A DNA stretch of 64,000 nt, from NCBI GenBank assembly GCA_019096065.1, contig JAGUCH010000002.1:7886501-7950500 (forward strand). Direction: 5' to 3'. The notes beneath the pieces were generated by a model. The model was given only the letters and a program-made list of their open reading frames with translations, was not told the DNA's origin and did not search any database. The DNA is from Paracyclopina nana. Its lineage: Eukaryota; Arthropoda; Copepoda; Cyclopoida; Cyclopettidae. Positions 42,101 through 55,523 of this stretch are shown piece after piece (positions within the stretch are counted from its first letter, which is position 1; each line of letters opens with the position of its first letter). The position numbers and the translations under genes were made by a program.

Positions 42101-45100
42101 GTGAGCCAGGCTCCACATCTCTCAATTGCGAGGCACGAAATCATCTACTTTCCTCAAATTGGAGGGTATGTCCAGCCATAGGTTCAACGAGAACCACGAG
42201 AAAAAAAAAATGCTTTGTTTAGAAGCTAGCTGGAAATGATCTTATGTCCTCCTCACGATTTGCTCAACAACTGCATGCTCAAAAGCTATATAGGAATATA
42301 AAGTCGCCTCAAACGTCGAAAACAAGACTCTAAGTGATAAGAGGACAGTTAACTTTCAAGTCCTAGAGCCATTTCAGCCCATTTTCTAGCATTATGCAGC
42401 CATTAAGTGAGCCGAGAACTGAAGACCAATCTTTTCTCTTTTCAGGTTACTACTCATCATCCCCCTCGGTCGGGGACAATTTAAAAATCTAACCTTCTCG
42501 CACTTGCATAATTGCTAAAAGTGGTTCAACATTACCTTTTACGTTGAAATTTCATCCAATGCTCGGCACCATCTCGATTTCAACGGTCCAACCTTCACTC
42601 TTCAGCTGCCTGACCAGTTTGACGAAGAAAATGGGTCACAACTTGAGTTTTCGGGTATTTTCGCCGTTTATCACTTTTAGTATTCAAAAAACGCCAAAAT
42701 ACAGCAGAGCTCATGAATGAAAATAATAAAATGACAACGATGACAAAATATCAACAAAAAATAACAATAACAAGCAACTGATATTAGAAGGGACGTTTGG
42801 CAACGTTGATTGTAGCCCCAATTGCCATTTCCAAGGAAATGTGTGACATTTTCGATCTTTGTCATCATCTCTGGATACTCAATGGCCAAGAAAGTGTCTC
42901 ATTATTCATGACGAAGCCTCGTAAGAGGATAAATGGCAGGGTACTGAGAAATATATGTGCATACTGGTCAAAATGCACGCATCTCGCAAGCTGAATCATA
43001 TTTTACAGCTCTAAAAACAGCTGGCTTGCATGGTCACACCATTGCAGATTGGCCATTCAAGGTGATGATGAATAATGAATTAAAGGCCACTGTTTGGCAA
43101 CTTCAAGCAAAAAGGCCCCCTTCTCAATTTGCATTCACAATTCACACCCTGACTAAGGAATGGGAGGTCACATGTCCGTATGCACATAGGGGCAACTCGA
43201 TCACAAATAAGCCGATTTGCAAGGAAATTGCTTCGGCTATTCATGGCATCATTGCTAGTGAAAGTGATAATCTTTCAAGAACTTTTATGTCTTACGTTTT
43301 CTTTGGTTGGGTTAAATCTTAGGTGCACGACAATGTTATAATGCTCGCTGGCTACAAATAGCATTAGCCATTAGCATTCCCTGTTGGCTTTATTTCGCTG
43401 AAGGAGTTTTTTTAGGACCTTGATATACACCATTTTACTTTCAGGGGACAACTACGGGCAATTTAGAAGTAATGTACACAACCACTTTGTGAGTTTCTGA
43501 GCCTTGGTCTGGGGGTGCGCGCACATAGCTAATAAATTGCCCAATATATCAAACTTTTTTTACGTACCTGCACCAGCAAAACTGTTTTTGGTCCTCCCTT
43601 TTGTCGTGTTCTGTTTATTTATATGCTGCTGCATAGCAGGACCTCATGAAAAACTAAAATGGATTTCTAACATCAAAGTAACGCTCGGATAAACAAGTAC
43701 TATATTCTCCTTCGGCAAAGAGAATTTTTGAAAAGGAAGCTTTAACGACGAGGCTAGTGCAGCTCACGATTATCTGTCGGAATTTCACTAATCTTAACGA
43801 TTGGGTTGGCAACCCTCGCAGCATGCTTTATTGAGTTTGTCACAATTGGCAGTTTGATCATTTTGCAAATGCCTGCCGAAGGAAAGTCTTGCAAAAGGAA
43901 AAAAACTAGCGCCTCGTCTAAAGGCACATTGAAATCCTGCTGGTATTTTATAAGGCAAACATCCGGAAGCTCTAACAATGGCTGTAATATGGGGGCAAAA
44001 GTGGCCCCAAAACACGCCACATGTGCTGCTGAAATGCTGGAAAAAATGCAAAGCACCATACTTTCAGAATTGTGAGCAAGACAACTAGTAACAAAGTAAG
44101 ACCTTAGCCGAGATCGTGATGTATGGCACGTACCATGCATGCGCAGCAGCTGATGTGCATCGGGCTTTAAATTAGCTTTGTAAGCAATAATACATGGCAG
44201 ATCCTTGGCTGTGATATGAGGGCTCGTGTCACTGCAGTGTGTTCACACAAGAAGGCCCATTTCATTGTATAGTAACTTGAGCCCCTGGATGGGATCGTGC
44301 GCTCAAGTGTCAGACCCCTACTGGAAATTCTTCTGCATGACAATGCCTTCTACTGCACAAAACCTCGCTGAAGGACCTGGAATTTTGTAAAATTCAACTT
44401 GATGCAAATTCGGCAGCTAGTAGTGTGTGACTACGCCCTCATTTGCACTTACTTTAGATAGAAATCTTTGCCATGCTGCCTGCTTTTACTACTGCTGGTC
44501 AAACACAGTTTTAGAAATGAACCCCATTTTCGGAGAAGATTAAACGCGATTACCAAAGATGACTGGATATCGTGCGTATCTAAGCAATCGCGATATTCAC
44601 CATATTATATTTTTTTGAGGTAGAAATTGCTGTTTAGGGCAATCAGCATTCAGCAGAGAGGATATGTGATGCAGAAACTGGCCGGAGTGGCTAATTTAAT
44701 TAGTAATTTATGCGCAAGACAGGGAAATGCGTAATGGTAGGTGAGTTGTGACAAGCGTGAGGAATTGCAAGCATAAGATATATTGCATATATCCTATACT
44801 CACATCCAAGATGCAAATGAAAGTAGCAAAATGATCTTTGCTGCTTTCAGTGAGTCTATTATTCTAATCCTTCCCCCATCTCGCTTTCTCATCATTTCGG
44901 AAGCAGACACCGGAAGCAATGCTATAGACAGTGTAAGCAACTTGCAATCCGAGAGATGTTTGCTTTTCTGTGCTCCAATAAATGCTCTACAAAAAGCATG
45001 TTGACAAAGTAAAGACAGACATGAGTTATGTATGGCATTAGTTGCCTTTCTGCTCTTTTTTCCTTGGCATGTCTTTATTTATTGAGTCCACATGATAATT

Positions 45101-45518
45101 TACCAATTCTACGTAAAATTGTTCGGGGCTGTCCGCCACCAAAATGGAAACATTGACCATGCTGCCCACTTTTGTCAAAAGACATCTAACGTAGAATTAT
45201 TCTATTTGAGAAATGGAAGGGCCGGGGTTGATAGAAATGCCGGTCAGTCGAGGGCAAGAAATGAAATCTTTAGTCCATCTAGACAATCAATCTACTTAGT
45301 CAAAGAACAATTCTTGGTTTCCTAATGAATATGCAACGAGCGCCTTTCTAATGAGCTCTCATTTCGTGATGATGAAACAAACAAATAATATGCTGAATAA
45401 ATTAACATGAATTTCTCTGATGATCATGATGAAAATTCATTTGTGTATTTCACAGCCAAGGGACAAATTGTCATAGTAATGATGATTATAATGGTAATAA
45501 TAGCAGGATGATTACGGG
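36190..45518. other. Large gene-free stretch before the Toll gene
   Basis: More than 9 kb with no gene I can support on either strand. The longest frames (41487-42065 -, 42957-43322 +, 43754-44140 -) lack splice sites, family motifs and codon bias. Two of them, those on the minus strand, overlap open frames on the other strand. CCATAAA/TTTATGG sites occur at about 40240, 40512 and 41749. The last part, 45326-45518, should hold the Toll 3' UTR. The sequence suits intergenic regulatory DNA, but nothing proves that. Confidence 0.5.
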
Positions 45519-48500
45519 TCACACCACATATTCGTCACTCTCGTGGTGTAAAAGTTGCTGACCGCTGAGCGTGCTTTGCGAATGGATGTGCTGAATAGTA
45601 TCAGCCTTCCTCTCCTCATTTTCGCTGCTCTCTTCTTTCAGCGGGGAAGTGGGCTTCAAAATTAGCTCCAGATTTTTGTTGATGTACACAGCGCCTGAAA
45701 TGTTGGCTTTGGCGGCCTCCATGGGATCCAAGGTGTGATAAATGTGAGCTTCAGGTATGGACTGATAAGTGTGCTGAGAATACAGCGTTCCCATGCTGCC
45801 ATGGATATGATGAGGTCTCACGTGTTGGTGGTGATGATGGTGGTGGTGGTTGTAGACGGTCGTCGACTGGGTGGCCACTGACCCCACTGGAGAGCTGTCA
45901 AGCATTGGCGACGAAATCACAGATGGCTGCAACGTCCTCAAAGTCACGCTTCTCTGGAACGTTTGGATAGCGGGCTCGGGCAGAAAGAACCTCAACTTAT
46001 TCAGGAACCCTGACGACCCCCATTTGACCAAGGCACAAACTTTGAGGTACTTGCCGAGTTCAGGGTCGGCCTCCAGCTCTTCGCTAGTCATGTCATCAAG
46101 GAGGAGGAACACCAGCTTATTTTCACGGCCGTGAAGCGCGTTTCTGAGGGGGATCTTTATGCTCGGCCACTCCGAGGTCACAAAGGGTCGAGAAAGGACG
46201 ATCAACACTCTCGCTGAGCTCTCTGTGGCTACGGAGACGGTGTCGTAGATGGAGGCTGTGGGCGGGAAATCTCTTTGGTGGAGACATAATCTGTAGGATG
46301 TGGAGCCGTGCTCCAATGTAGGAGCAAGACTTTGATCGACGAAGTCTTCATCCTCTCGGGAGTAGCAGATAAAAACGTCGAATAACTTGTTTCTCGTCCC
46401 ATCTGAGGTGACAGAGGAAGCCGCGCTGCGACTTTCATAAATCTCGCTTGATTTGTCGTAGAGCCAGTTTTTTATGCGGTTGCGGTAGCAACAAATGGCG
46501 AAAAAGCCGCAAACCAACACAGTAAAGGCGACCACAACTGAGACCAGGATAGTGACCAAGTTGTCACCAGCCGAAAGCTCAACAGGGTCCATGTTGGCAA
46601 CAGAACCTTCTATCAGAGGGTGAGAGCTTGAACTGGATTCGGGGCACATAATGTAGGATTCGGCATCTAGCATGGGTTCGTTCACAAGGCTGTCTGTGAC
46701 ACATCTGATGCGCACTTGATCAGCCACCCTGTCTGAGAAGGTGTGCACGTACGTTCTGAAGGGTTTGGCAAAGCTGCATTCGCAAGACCACATGTTTTCA
46801 GCGAGGTACAGCGTTCCTAAGAAAGGGTTCGAAGCGGCTAGAGTCCACACAGGGAAACTGGTGAGAAGGTTGCCGTCCAACCTTAGAATGTTCAGCATTG
46901 GCATGGCCTCAAATGCAGATTGCGCGATTCTCACTATATTATTGTTCTGTAGGTAGAGCTCACGCAGCGACAAAAGGGCCTCGAACTCATGGCCGACAAT
47001 TTCTCGCAAATTGTTGTTCTGCAAGTACAACACTTCCAGGTTGGAGAGACCACTGAAGGTCTGAGCGCTTATCGAGGTCACGAGGCTGTGGTTCATGTAG
47101 AGTGCAGTCACTCGTTTTCTTCCAATGAAGCTTTGGCTGTCAACATTGGTCAAGTTGTTGCCGTCAAGCCTAATTTCGGTTGCGTCCATTGGGATAAGTA
47201 AGGGCACGTCCTTATGGCCTCTGAGGCCGCACTGAATGATGTTCGTGTCCCAGGTGGAATCATGGAAGCACGAGCAGCCTTCGGGACACTGCATTCGGCA
47301 GTCGCACGCATAAAACTCGCAGCACATGCACAGCGAGAAGCAGTGCGTATTATACGAGCACAAAAACTGGGATTTGTCCACGTTGATGACGTTGATTATT
47401 GTGTCATTTCGAGGCTGGTTGTTGAGCCTGCACTTAATTTCGGCCAAGTCTGAAACCCTGGGGTGATGATCTTGCATTTCCACCGAGTTGATCTCGGGAA
47501 GCCATTCGAGCTCACAGTCGCAGACAAAAGGATTACCAGCTAGGAAAAACTCGGGTTGACCTAAAAAAAAAGAGATATTGCAATTACTTCGAAACTCTGA
47601 TTTATGGCTTCTTCTCCCTTGCAGATATAGGCTTCCTACTGCTACTATGCTACTAGCTTATCAAAGATTGACCTTCTCAAATTCGGAGCCAGGGGGAAAA
47701 AATATTCTATCTACATCTTCTAGTCAGGCTAGCAACAATAAGACTTCTGTCACCAACACACATGATAGTGTGCGGTTGTTAAGTCTTTTTATGGGCATTC
47801 AAAAGTCGTACCTTTGGGTGATACAAGTCCGACAGACAGCGCCGACAACTTGAGGTGATTGATCTCGTTGTCGACCAACTCCACCCTGTGTAGGTTGGGC
47901 TTGTCCTCGAAGACGCCGCTCTCGATGTTTCGAATTGCATTTTTGTTCAGCGACAACTGTTCTAAGCTCATTGGCAACGAAAGCTTGCTCAAGCTGCGGA
48001 TCAGGTTGCCACTGGCGTCCAGCCTTTTCAAACTGAAGCCGCTCTTCAACTTGTAGTAGTTGCCCAGCTCCTCAATTTCGTTATACTGAATGTCCAGCCA
48101 CTCGAGACTCATAGGCACGAAGGCATAATCGAACCACTGCAACTTGTTGCTAGATACGTTGAACCATTGCAGCTTGGACAGCGAGGACACTAGGCCGTTG
48201 ATGTCTGACAAATAGTTGTTGTCCAACCTCAAGGCTCGTAGATCCCTGAGGCTGTCAAGAGCTCCCCGCTCAATTGTGGTCAACTCGTTGTGGGCTAAAT
48301 TGAGGACATGAATGCCTGTGACGTTCTCCAAGTGACCCTTGCGAATGATCTTGATCTTGTTCCCGGCAAGCCTCAGTCCATATAGCTTTGTCAATGGATT
48401 GAAGTCGGAGCTCTTGATCTCAACAATGGAGTTTTCTCCCAAATCGAGGGTCCTCAAGTTGGGTAAGTACTCCAACGTTTTGGGAACCTCAATTAGCTCA

Positions 48501-49783
48501 TTGCCATTGAATGACAAGTCCTCCAAATTATCTGACGATTGTAGAAGCTTATCAGGCACGTAGCGGATCTTGTTGTGGTCCAGGGATAAAGAGGTCATTT
48601 GGCCAAGGCCACGGAAAGCATCCTCAGAGAGGCTGTTGATGACGTTGTACGACATCGAAACTATTTTCAAAGAGGCCGACAGTTGACCCTCCACGGTGTG
48701 GATCTGGTTGTGACTGATGTCCAAAACTTGGAGCGACGTCAATGAAGCCAGCATTTTGGCCTCCAATTGCGCCAGCCTATTGTACGACAAGTCAAGGACA
48801 CGAAGGCTGGTCAGCCCTATGAAAGTGCTGGGATCCACGAGGTGGTTGGCGATGGCATTGTGCGATAAGTTGAGCATTACGAGGCCGGTCAGACCGCTGA
48901 ACAAGTCAGGCGTTAACAGAGTCAAGGAGTTGTTTTGCAGAAGCAAAGTCTCCACTGTGGCCAACGATGGGGACGAAAACAACTTTGGTGGCAAGGCGGC
49001 CAGCTGATTGTCTGCCAGATTGAGCTCGTGTAATGATTTCATCGATGCCAAAGCATCGTCGGACAAGATTTCTAGACGATTGTCGCGCAGATTCAAAACC
49101 TCCAAATTGGCTGACAGCGATGCGCCGAAATCGTCCTTTTTTAATGAGGCAATGTGGTTGCTAGACAGGTCAATCACTTTCAGCTCTGGCAACTGACATC
49201 CTGAACTGAGGCCTATGTCCGCAGCGTCGACGAAGTGGTTGTAGCTAAGGTTGAGCTTACGTAAGTTGGTCAGGTCGCACAGAGAGCCTTGCGGCAGCGC
49301 CCAAAGGTTGTTGAAGGTCAAGTCCAAGGTTCGCAAATTCGACAGTTTTTGCAGTGCGTCTTTGCTCACGTCCATCAAGACGGCGGCCCAGTCACCATTG
49401 TGACTTTGCACTTGGAGCCTTTTCAGATTCGCCAGACCAGCGAATGCAGCAGGGGGTAGGTGTCTCAATTTGCAGTATTTGATGTGGAGCTCCTCTAGCT
49501 GTGGGAGCTGTCCGAAGTGATCAGAGGACATGGATGATTCGAGGAAGAAGTTGTCTGCACACCTCAGACGCAGCTTCTTGACACGGTTGACGTCTGAGCC
49601 ATCAGGACCTATGGGTGATTGAAGGGTCCGGAGGAAACAATGCAAGGCCTCATCTTGTCGGTCAAGACCGCATTGACTCTCTTCAACCACTTGATGAGTT
49701 TGCTGCTGAGAGTTGGACCCCGGGGCTACCATTAGGTTGAGCAGCACGATGAGGCTCGCAGCGAGCGAGTATTTCTTTGTCAT
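45519..49783 (-). CDS. Long Toll receptor (Toll-2/6/7/8 type), LRR-TM-TIR
   Basis: Cell-surface receptor with an intracellular signalling domain. Two exons, 49783-47812 and 47560-45519, joined across a 251-base intron, encode 1337 aa in frame. The ATG at 49783 begins a signal peptide (KKYSLAASLIVLLNLMVAP). A large array of leucine-rich repeats follows. The exon junction lies just before the first LRR C-terminal cap (NPFVCDCELEWL). A Cys-rich LRR N-terminal cap (CRMQCPEGCSC, about 745-755), more repeats and a second cap come next. The membrane helix is at about 993-1014 and the TIR domain at about 1049-1190, with box 1 FDVFICYS, box 2 LCLHQRDFPP and box 3 FVTSEW. The tail contains a His run and ends DEYVV. 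The long ectodomain with two cap pairs and the length point to the Toll-2/6/7/8 group (fly Tollo is about 1346 aa), which acts mainly in cell sorting and tissue patterning. I cannot pick the orthologue. Confidence 0.95.
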
Positions 49784-52700
49784 TTTGTCTCCAGAAGCGT
49801 GGGTGTATGGTGATGGAGGTACTTTAATTAGTTGGCACGCATAAAACAGCCATAGATCTTGTTGTCGTTCCGTCGATATGTTGAGCAACAGCAGAAAATA
49901 GTCGTGGCATATTGGCACACCTCACGTATCTATCCTCGCTGACGTTCTGGCAGTAACTGAGTGGTCTTCAACCTGGACGGCACCTTGAGCACTCGCTGCT
50001 CCTTATCCTCCTACGAGAGCGCCGGGCGAACGGTCGGTCCGTCGCTAAAGCTGCTCATTTCTCCAAAGAGTTGAAATCAAATCGCGACCTCGGGGTCTTC
50101 GACAATGGAAAATTGCTGTTGACCACAACAACATTAGCGAGGGGGATGGACAAGCGCATTTTTCGTGCTAATCAACCCTCTTTCCTGCTGTAGTCAAATC
50201 ATCTCCTAGCCAAGTCGATTCGACGAAAAAATTATATGAAAATTGAAATTTAACATAAGGAGAAAAAAGTAAACAAACTCACAAGACAGTGAAGACACAA
50301 ACAGATGAGAGGCGCTTCGTGACTCGTGAGATTTTGAAAATTAGCTCAAGCTTCAACATTCTAAATAATTTTATGTCCAAAAGACTTCTATTAGCGAATG
50401 CTTTGGCTGAGACTGGCCACTTTAGCATACAAAAAGGCAAATTTGGATAGAATTATGAAATTGGTTTTGGCTCTTTAGGAAATATTAATTAACAGGTCTC
50501 CCCCTAATTGCCTGAAAAAGCCATGGTACATTCTTTGACAAGCAGCGCTCGCACAGCCCAATTGGTCAATAAGCTGAGACAGCTGAGTCTCCTGAGTCCC
50601 AAGTCCCAACTCTCCCAGTACTTTTGCGAAGAAAATCGCGTTTAACGAGCCCCAAAAGGAGGATTTCACGGCCATTCATGCATTCCGATCAAAGTGCCAA
50701 TCAATCATACGTTGTTGGATGTTATCCAAAAGGGTAAGTTAGGGACCGGCTGCTGGCAACGTGGCCAACACCCTCTTTGCGTTGGCGGCCAGCGTTGTCA
50801 TCGTCGTTAGCAACCTTTTACCCTTGTCCGATTAGGACCTGGGGTGGATGACGTTTCGAGACGTGTTTGTTGGCGTTTCCCACAAAACGAAAATGGCTCC
50901 TGCTAACAATACCCTAGAGAGTTAGCGCCAATTTTATTAGCCAGCCAACAACGATTTCAAAGGGTGAAATGCCGCCGCGACCACTGCTGCTGTGAGCATA
51001 ATTTGTTCCAATCTGCATAATCATATTTTTCCCATAAAGCTCTTGACTCATGGCGAGGTGAAAAGCTGAAGAAAATTCCATTAGCGTTCGGTGTCAAAAA
51101 ACCGAGAGCAAACAATCATCTGCAGCAAGGAAAAACGAAGCTAGCCAGCAGAGGGAGAGAAACTTGAAACTGCAGAAAGGATATAATGAAAATGTTTGCC
51201 TTCCTAACAGGAATTTTGCCGGAATGTCAAAACGTCTGGAGAGAAGATGTTTCTCACGACAACGATCTAACTGCGATCTCATCGATTTTTATGGTAATGA
51301 CCAGGTCTCATCAAAACTGGATTAGTCAAGGACACGAAAATACGCGCTCCTGTAAGGGGATGTGCCATCAAAGAAGGAGACTCAAAGATCGGCATATTAC
51401 AAGGCTATATTTGGAGCTAGGATTTATTAGGAGGAAAGACAATTTTGGTCAGAATTTGACTTCAAAAGGGAGTCTTTTCATGGAGCCACCAGATGTGTGT
51501 GCGGTCAGCTGAAGCTGGGTAGTAAAAAAATTGACGCACACAATCTGCTTTTGTCCCACTTTGTTTGCTCTTCTGTCTGGATGGAGAACTCGCAAGACAA
51601 GGTCAAACTGAAAATACTATGATGGGTGGCGTACCAACCAGCAAATCCTCCATAATCTTGAACAGCAGCAGCAGTTAGTGAGGAGTCAACTGAAAAATCC
51701 CTGACTGCTCCTGTCATCAGATTCATTGTTGGAATTTTAGAATTTCACAGTTGTTGATGGGAACCAGGATTTGTCAGGTGTGGTCCAAGAAAAACAACTC
51801 AAGAATGCACCACCGTGCCACCACTAGTTCCCATCATTAAATCTAATTAATGGAACCAAACTCTATTGGAGCACTATGGAGCTCTAACGTCCAAGGACTA
51901 ACCTATCGAGATCCACTGTCATGATTCTCAGTCAAAGCATTTCCAAGAAGGCTAAATGCACCTTTGGGCCATTAGTAGTTTTTCCTGCAAACCGTGGGCT
52001 GAACATACGCAGAACTGACCAGAAAGCTTGATGATGCTACACTGCTGTACCTGACATCCCAAATTGGCCGTTTTCATCGCATAAACAGTGGGATCCGCCC
52101 CTAGTTGACGCCAAAAGTTTATGATGACAAAATAGGTAAGTACTGGTAGCAAAATTGCTACCGTCGGACCCCGAAATTTATCCAAATCGGCTGCTGCTGC
52201 AATTGACCAACTTAAGCTGACTTTGCACAAAAGATGGAAGGAATCCGAACCTACCAATTAGGCTCTATTTGGCCATTGTTCGCTCGAAATTTGTTGTTTT
52301 CCTCCTTGTTTGAAAAATTAAATCAAGCTTTGAGGTCACAGACAACAAAAGGCAAGAAGAGGAGAGAATTATTTATCGACTTGGAGACGAGATGGATGTT
52401 GTTATGCTGCTGCTGCTGCTGCTGAACTCCAAACGTATTAGGTTCCTGCCTGACTTCCATTGTGTTCTGAATGAATTTGCATTAGAATGGGAACAACAGC
52501 AACTAGGGACTCAAGAAGGGTCAGCTCGCATCTGGAGGAGGATCTCAAAATGACTTGAATCCTTTATTATGGGAAGCAATTAAAAGTCTCATTGTGAAAT
52601 CTCCTGCAGCAGCGGCATGATTAGGAATTTCCAATAATGGCAACATTGCGCAAGTCTCCCGCGATGAAAAATACCATAGCCTACTTTGCATATCCTGGAA

Positions 52701-55523
52701 GGGCGGAACTCTTTTTAAAAGTCTTTTTTGTTCACCTATACGTGTTGAAAAAAAAATTGAGCTAGCGATCTGAAACTGAAATCATGCATTCTGTGAGTGT
52801 TGGGTGTGGCGCTTTTAATGTCAAAAGCCTACAGTAATCTCTTTACGAATACTTGACTACTGCCAATTGCACTTTCTACACATATAGGAAGTTTACTCAA
52901 CAAATTATCACCACAAGCTCGCGCAAGGCGTGATCAAAAAGCATGAATTTTTGTGACCGCGGATTTATAGCCGAGCTTTGGACAATCGATGCATTTTCGA
53001 GCTCGGATCACGACTTTTTCTTCAGCACTCTTAACTCACCAAGATGCTAACCTGCTCATTCTTTATTTTTTCAGGCACCTGCGCTCCTGACAAAGCTACT
53101 GTCGAGTGAACTTCCGATCACATGTTATTTTTTGCTGAAAGGCAAATACCGTCTAAAGAAGACCCTGATCCAAATAATATGATGGGTACCCATCTATCTC
53201 TGCATCCAAGCTTTGTTCCTCTTTTACGACAACTTTTATATGCGGGGAGATGGATTTCCGGACCTAGTTGTTCTCCCTGATGATCGTCGTCGTAAACGCA
53301 GCCACGTTTACTCCATAAAATGAGTCATACTCTACTCCTGCTCTGCTACTCACAGATAAGTATCATCAATGCTTCTGGAAACAGCTGTATGCATGCTTTT
53401 GTTGGATGTTGATCTTTTCCAATAATTCTCACGTGACGTTTTCAATGTTGATCTTGGCACCTGAACTTTCGTCTGCTCAAGAATTCTAATTTGTGGACTC
53501 ACATTCCTAAAACTGACTTAAAGCACATCCCCGAGGCAGCAGCAACGACGACAAAAGGAAGAAAAAACGCGCTCAACTTTTAGGGGTGGTGAAAATTAGC
53601 CTCATTTTTTCCCGAATAGCTTTTCACGAAAATTTGTCTTCATTCTTTCAGTAAAGAAAGCTTGAAAATTGATGATGTGGTCACTTGTAGTTAGAGCTGT
53701 GCTAGCTGCTGAGGGATGAGCTTAAGCAAAGTAAAGCCTGATCGTAATTTATTTTATCAGATAATTGATCACGTCCAGTAGCAGCAGCAGCACAGCTATA
53801 ATGTCAATTTAATTGAATAACTAGTCTAGCCTCATCAATATTCACAACTTTTTCGACGATCAGCCTGAAAATCTGACAGGAGCAGTCCGTTCACCCCTAA
53901 TTATCTTTAATCTCATGAATGTCAAGACTTGAAAATTTGTGTGAGGAAGCTCATGTCAGCCTAATTTTATCTCTGGGAGTAATCCAAGAAGCTCGTTCAA
54001 CTCCATCCATCCGAGCTTGCACGATCGTCTTGTCCATTTTTAGGCTAATGATCGGGAATCGTGTGGAACACGATCCCAGAGAAAACACCTGCCTGTGATC
54101 ACAATGTTATCTTTGGCAAGCCATCAATGAGCACTTAATGACAATCGCTCACAAAGGGGTTATTAGTCTTTCTCCTCCAGGTGAAAAGACTTTTTGCACA
54201 AAAGGCGTGCCATTGAGGTGGTATTTTAAGCGCCTCTAATCCCGCTTTGGGCCGACCCCCCTGCCGATGATTCCTAAAGGGACTGTTTTGATTTCAACTA
54301 CAAAAATTAGCATAGTGATGGATCGATCGAGTTGTAGAAAAATCCATAGCCGGCGGCTCGGATCATCATGAATCCACTGGAATTTTTCAGCAATTATCCA
54401 TTAGCATTTCTGGCCCTCGGGCTGTACCTGTACAGACAGGGTTGCAAGGAGGCCAGCCAAACCACATCCAGTTCATGATCAAGATCTAGGTGCCAACATG
54501 CTGATGATCCGTAATTATAGGAAAAATATTTCCTCTCACTCGCTTGAGAAAGTAGAGATGTGTTTTATCTTTGCTTGCTACTCCTAGCCAATTTACAAGT
54601 CTTGGCAAGCAAGTCGGTGGAAAATGCAACACGCGTCCCCGCCTCCTTTCCGACTGACTCCCAGTTTTTTCTTCTTGGTAAATTGGTTTTTTCAGGTCAA
54701 CCTCATAAATTGTGTTCGGAGGTGCGCGCATCTCTTTTCCAGTATTTAAAACTGCTCGGTATTCTTGTTCATTACTGATTGTCTTCACAGCAGGAGATGT
54801 TTCAAAGAGGACGCTCTTGATTACGTTGATTGACAGGGGACTCTCTGGGCTCCCAGGCTCCCAATATTTGCTGAAAGCTTCCAATTTGGGACTCTCGTTG
54901 CCTCATCAAGGAGCTAACAAGAAAGTCTGATCTCTAAGGAGAGATACCATTCACCAATGCTGCTTTTTCCATTACCTGAACTGCATTGACATTTGGTGCT
55001 TTGCTGGAGGCCATTTTAAGGCTATGCTGGGCTCTAAAAATCTTTTAATAGGAAAAATTCATCAGATTTCTTCAGTGTTGCTTACATCAATATAAAGGTG
55101 GGTGGTAGAAGAGGGAGCTTCATTAGCACACAGAGTCCTTAAATGATCCAATACGAAACCTAATATTGGCTCTGCGACAGAATTGATGACGGATCCAAAT
55201 TTGTATCTTCAACACTGGAACACATGTATGAAAACCTCAAGTCCCATCCATCGTGATCAACATCAATTCTGGGCCTCAGAAAATAGCTGGCTCGAGTTCA
55301 TTTGTCTTCAAGAGAGACAAATGGAAGCAACAGACTTAATTTGCATTTGGAGGAATTTCCTGGCATTCGATTTCATTCCGAGAAGATTTCACTTTAGAAA
55401 ATGATGCACTTTTTAGCTGCAGCAAACAACATCATTTGGCATCAGTTTGAGTGGAGCGTTTGGCCAGAATTGATCCTAATCAAGAATAGCATTTTATGGT
55501 TTGCCTTTGCACCGACTGCCGCA
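49784..55523. other. Toll upstream region and gene-poor stretch
   Basis: The first few hundred bases should hold the Toll 5' leader and promoter. An ATG-started 66-codon frame at 50475-50675 (-) could be an upstream ORF. Farther on, an exon-like frame at 52051-52196 (-) and a 132-codon frame at 54486-54884 (-) are described as findings. A (CTG)n run lies at 52405-52424 with a smaller CAG run near 53780. The remainder shows no gene. Confidence 0.5.
52405..52424. repeat. (CTG)n microsatellite
   Basis: About six uninterrupted CTG/TGC units in non-coding sequence on the far side of the Toll gene. Similar short runs lie near 28192 and 1542-1556, so CTG/CAG triplets are common in this DNA. Confidence 0.85.

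Noticed and set aside
43754..44140. 128-codon minus-strand frame with a hydrophobic start
   Set aside because: Looks like a signal peptide at one internal Met, but the plus strand is open over most of the same DNA and no family is recognisable.
54560..54778. Signal-peptide-like plus-strand frame (FYLCLLLLANLQVLA)
   Set aside because: It begins at a GTG, not an ATG, with a TGA just upstream and no convincing acceptor.
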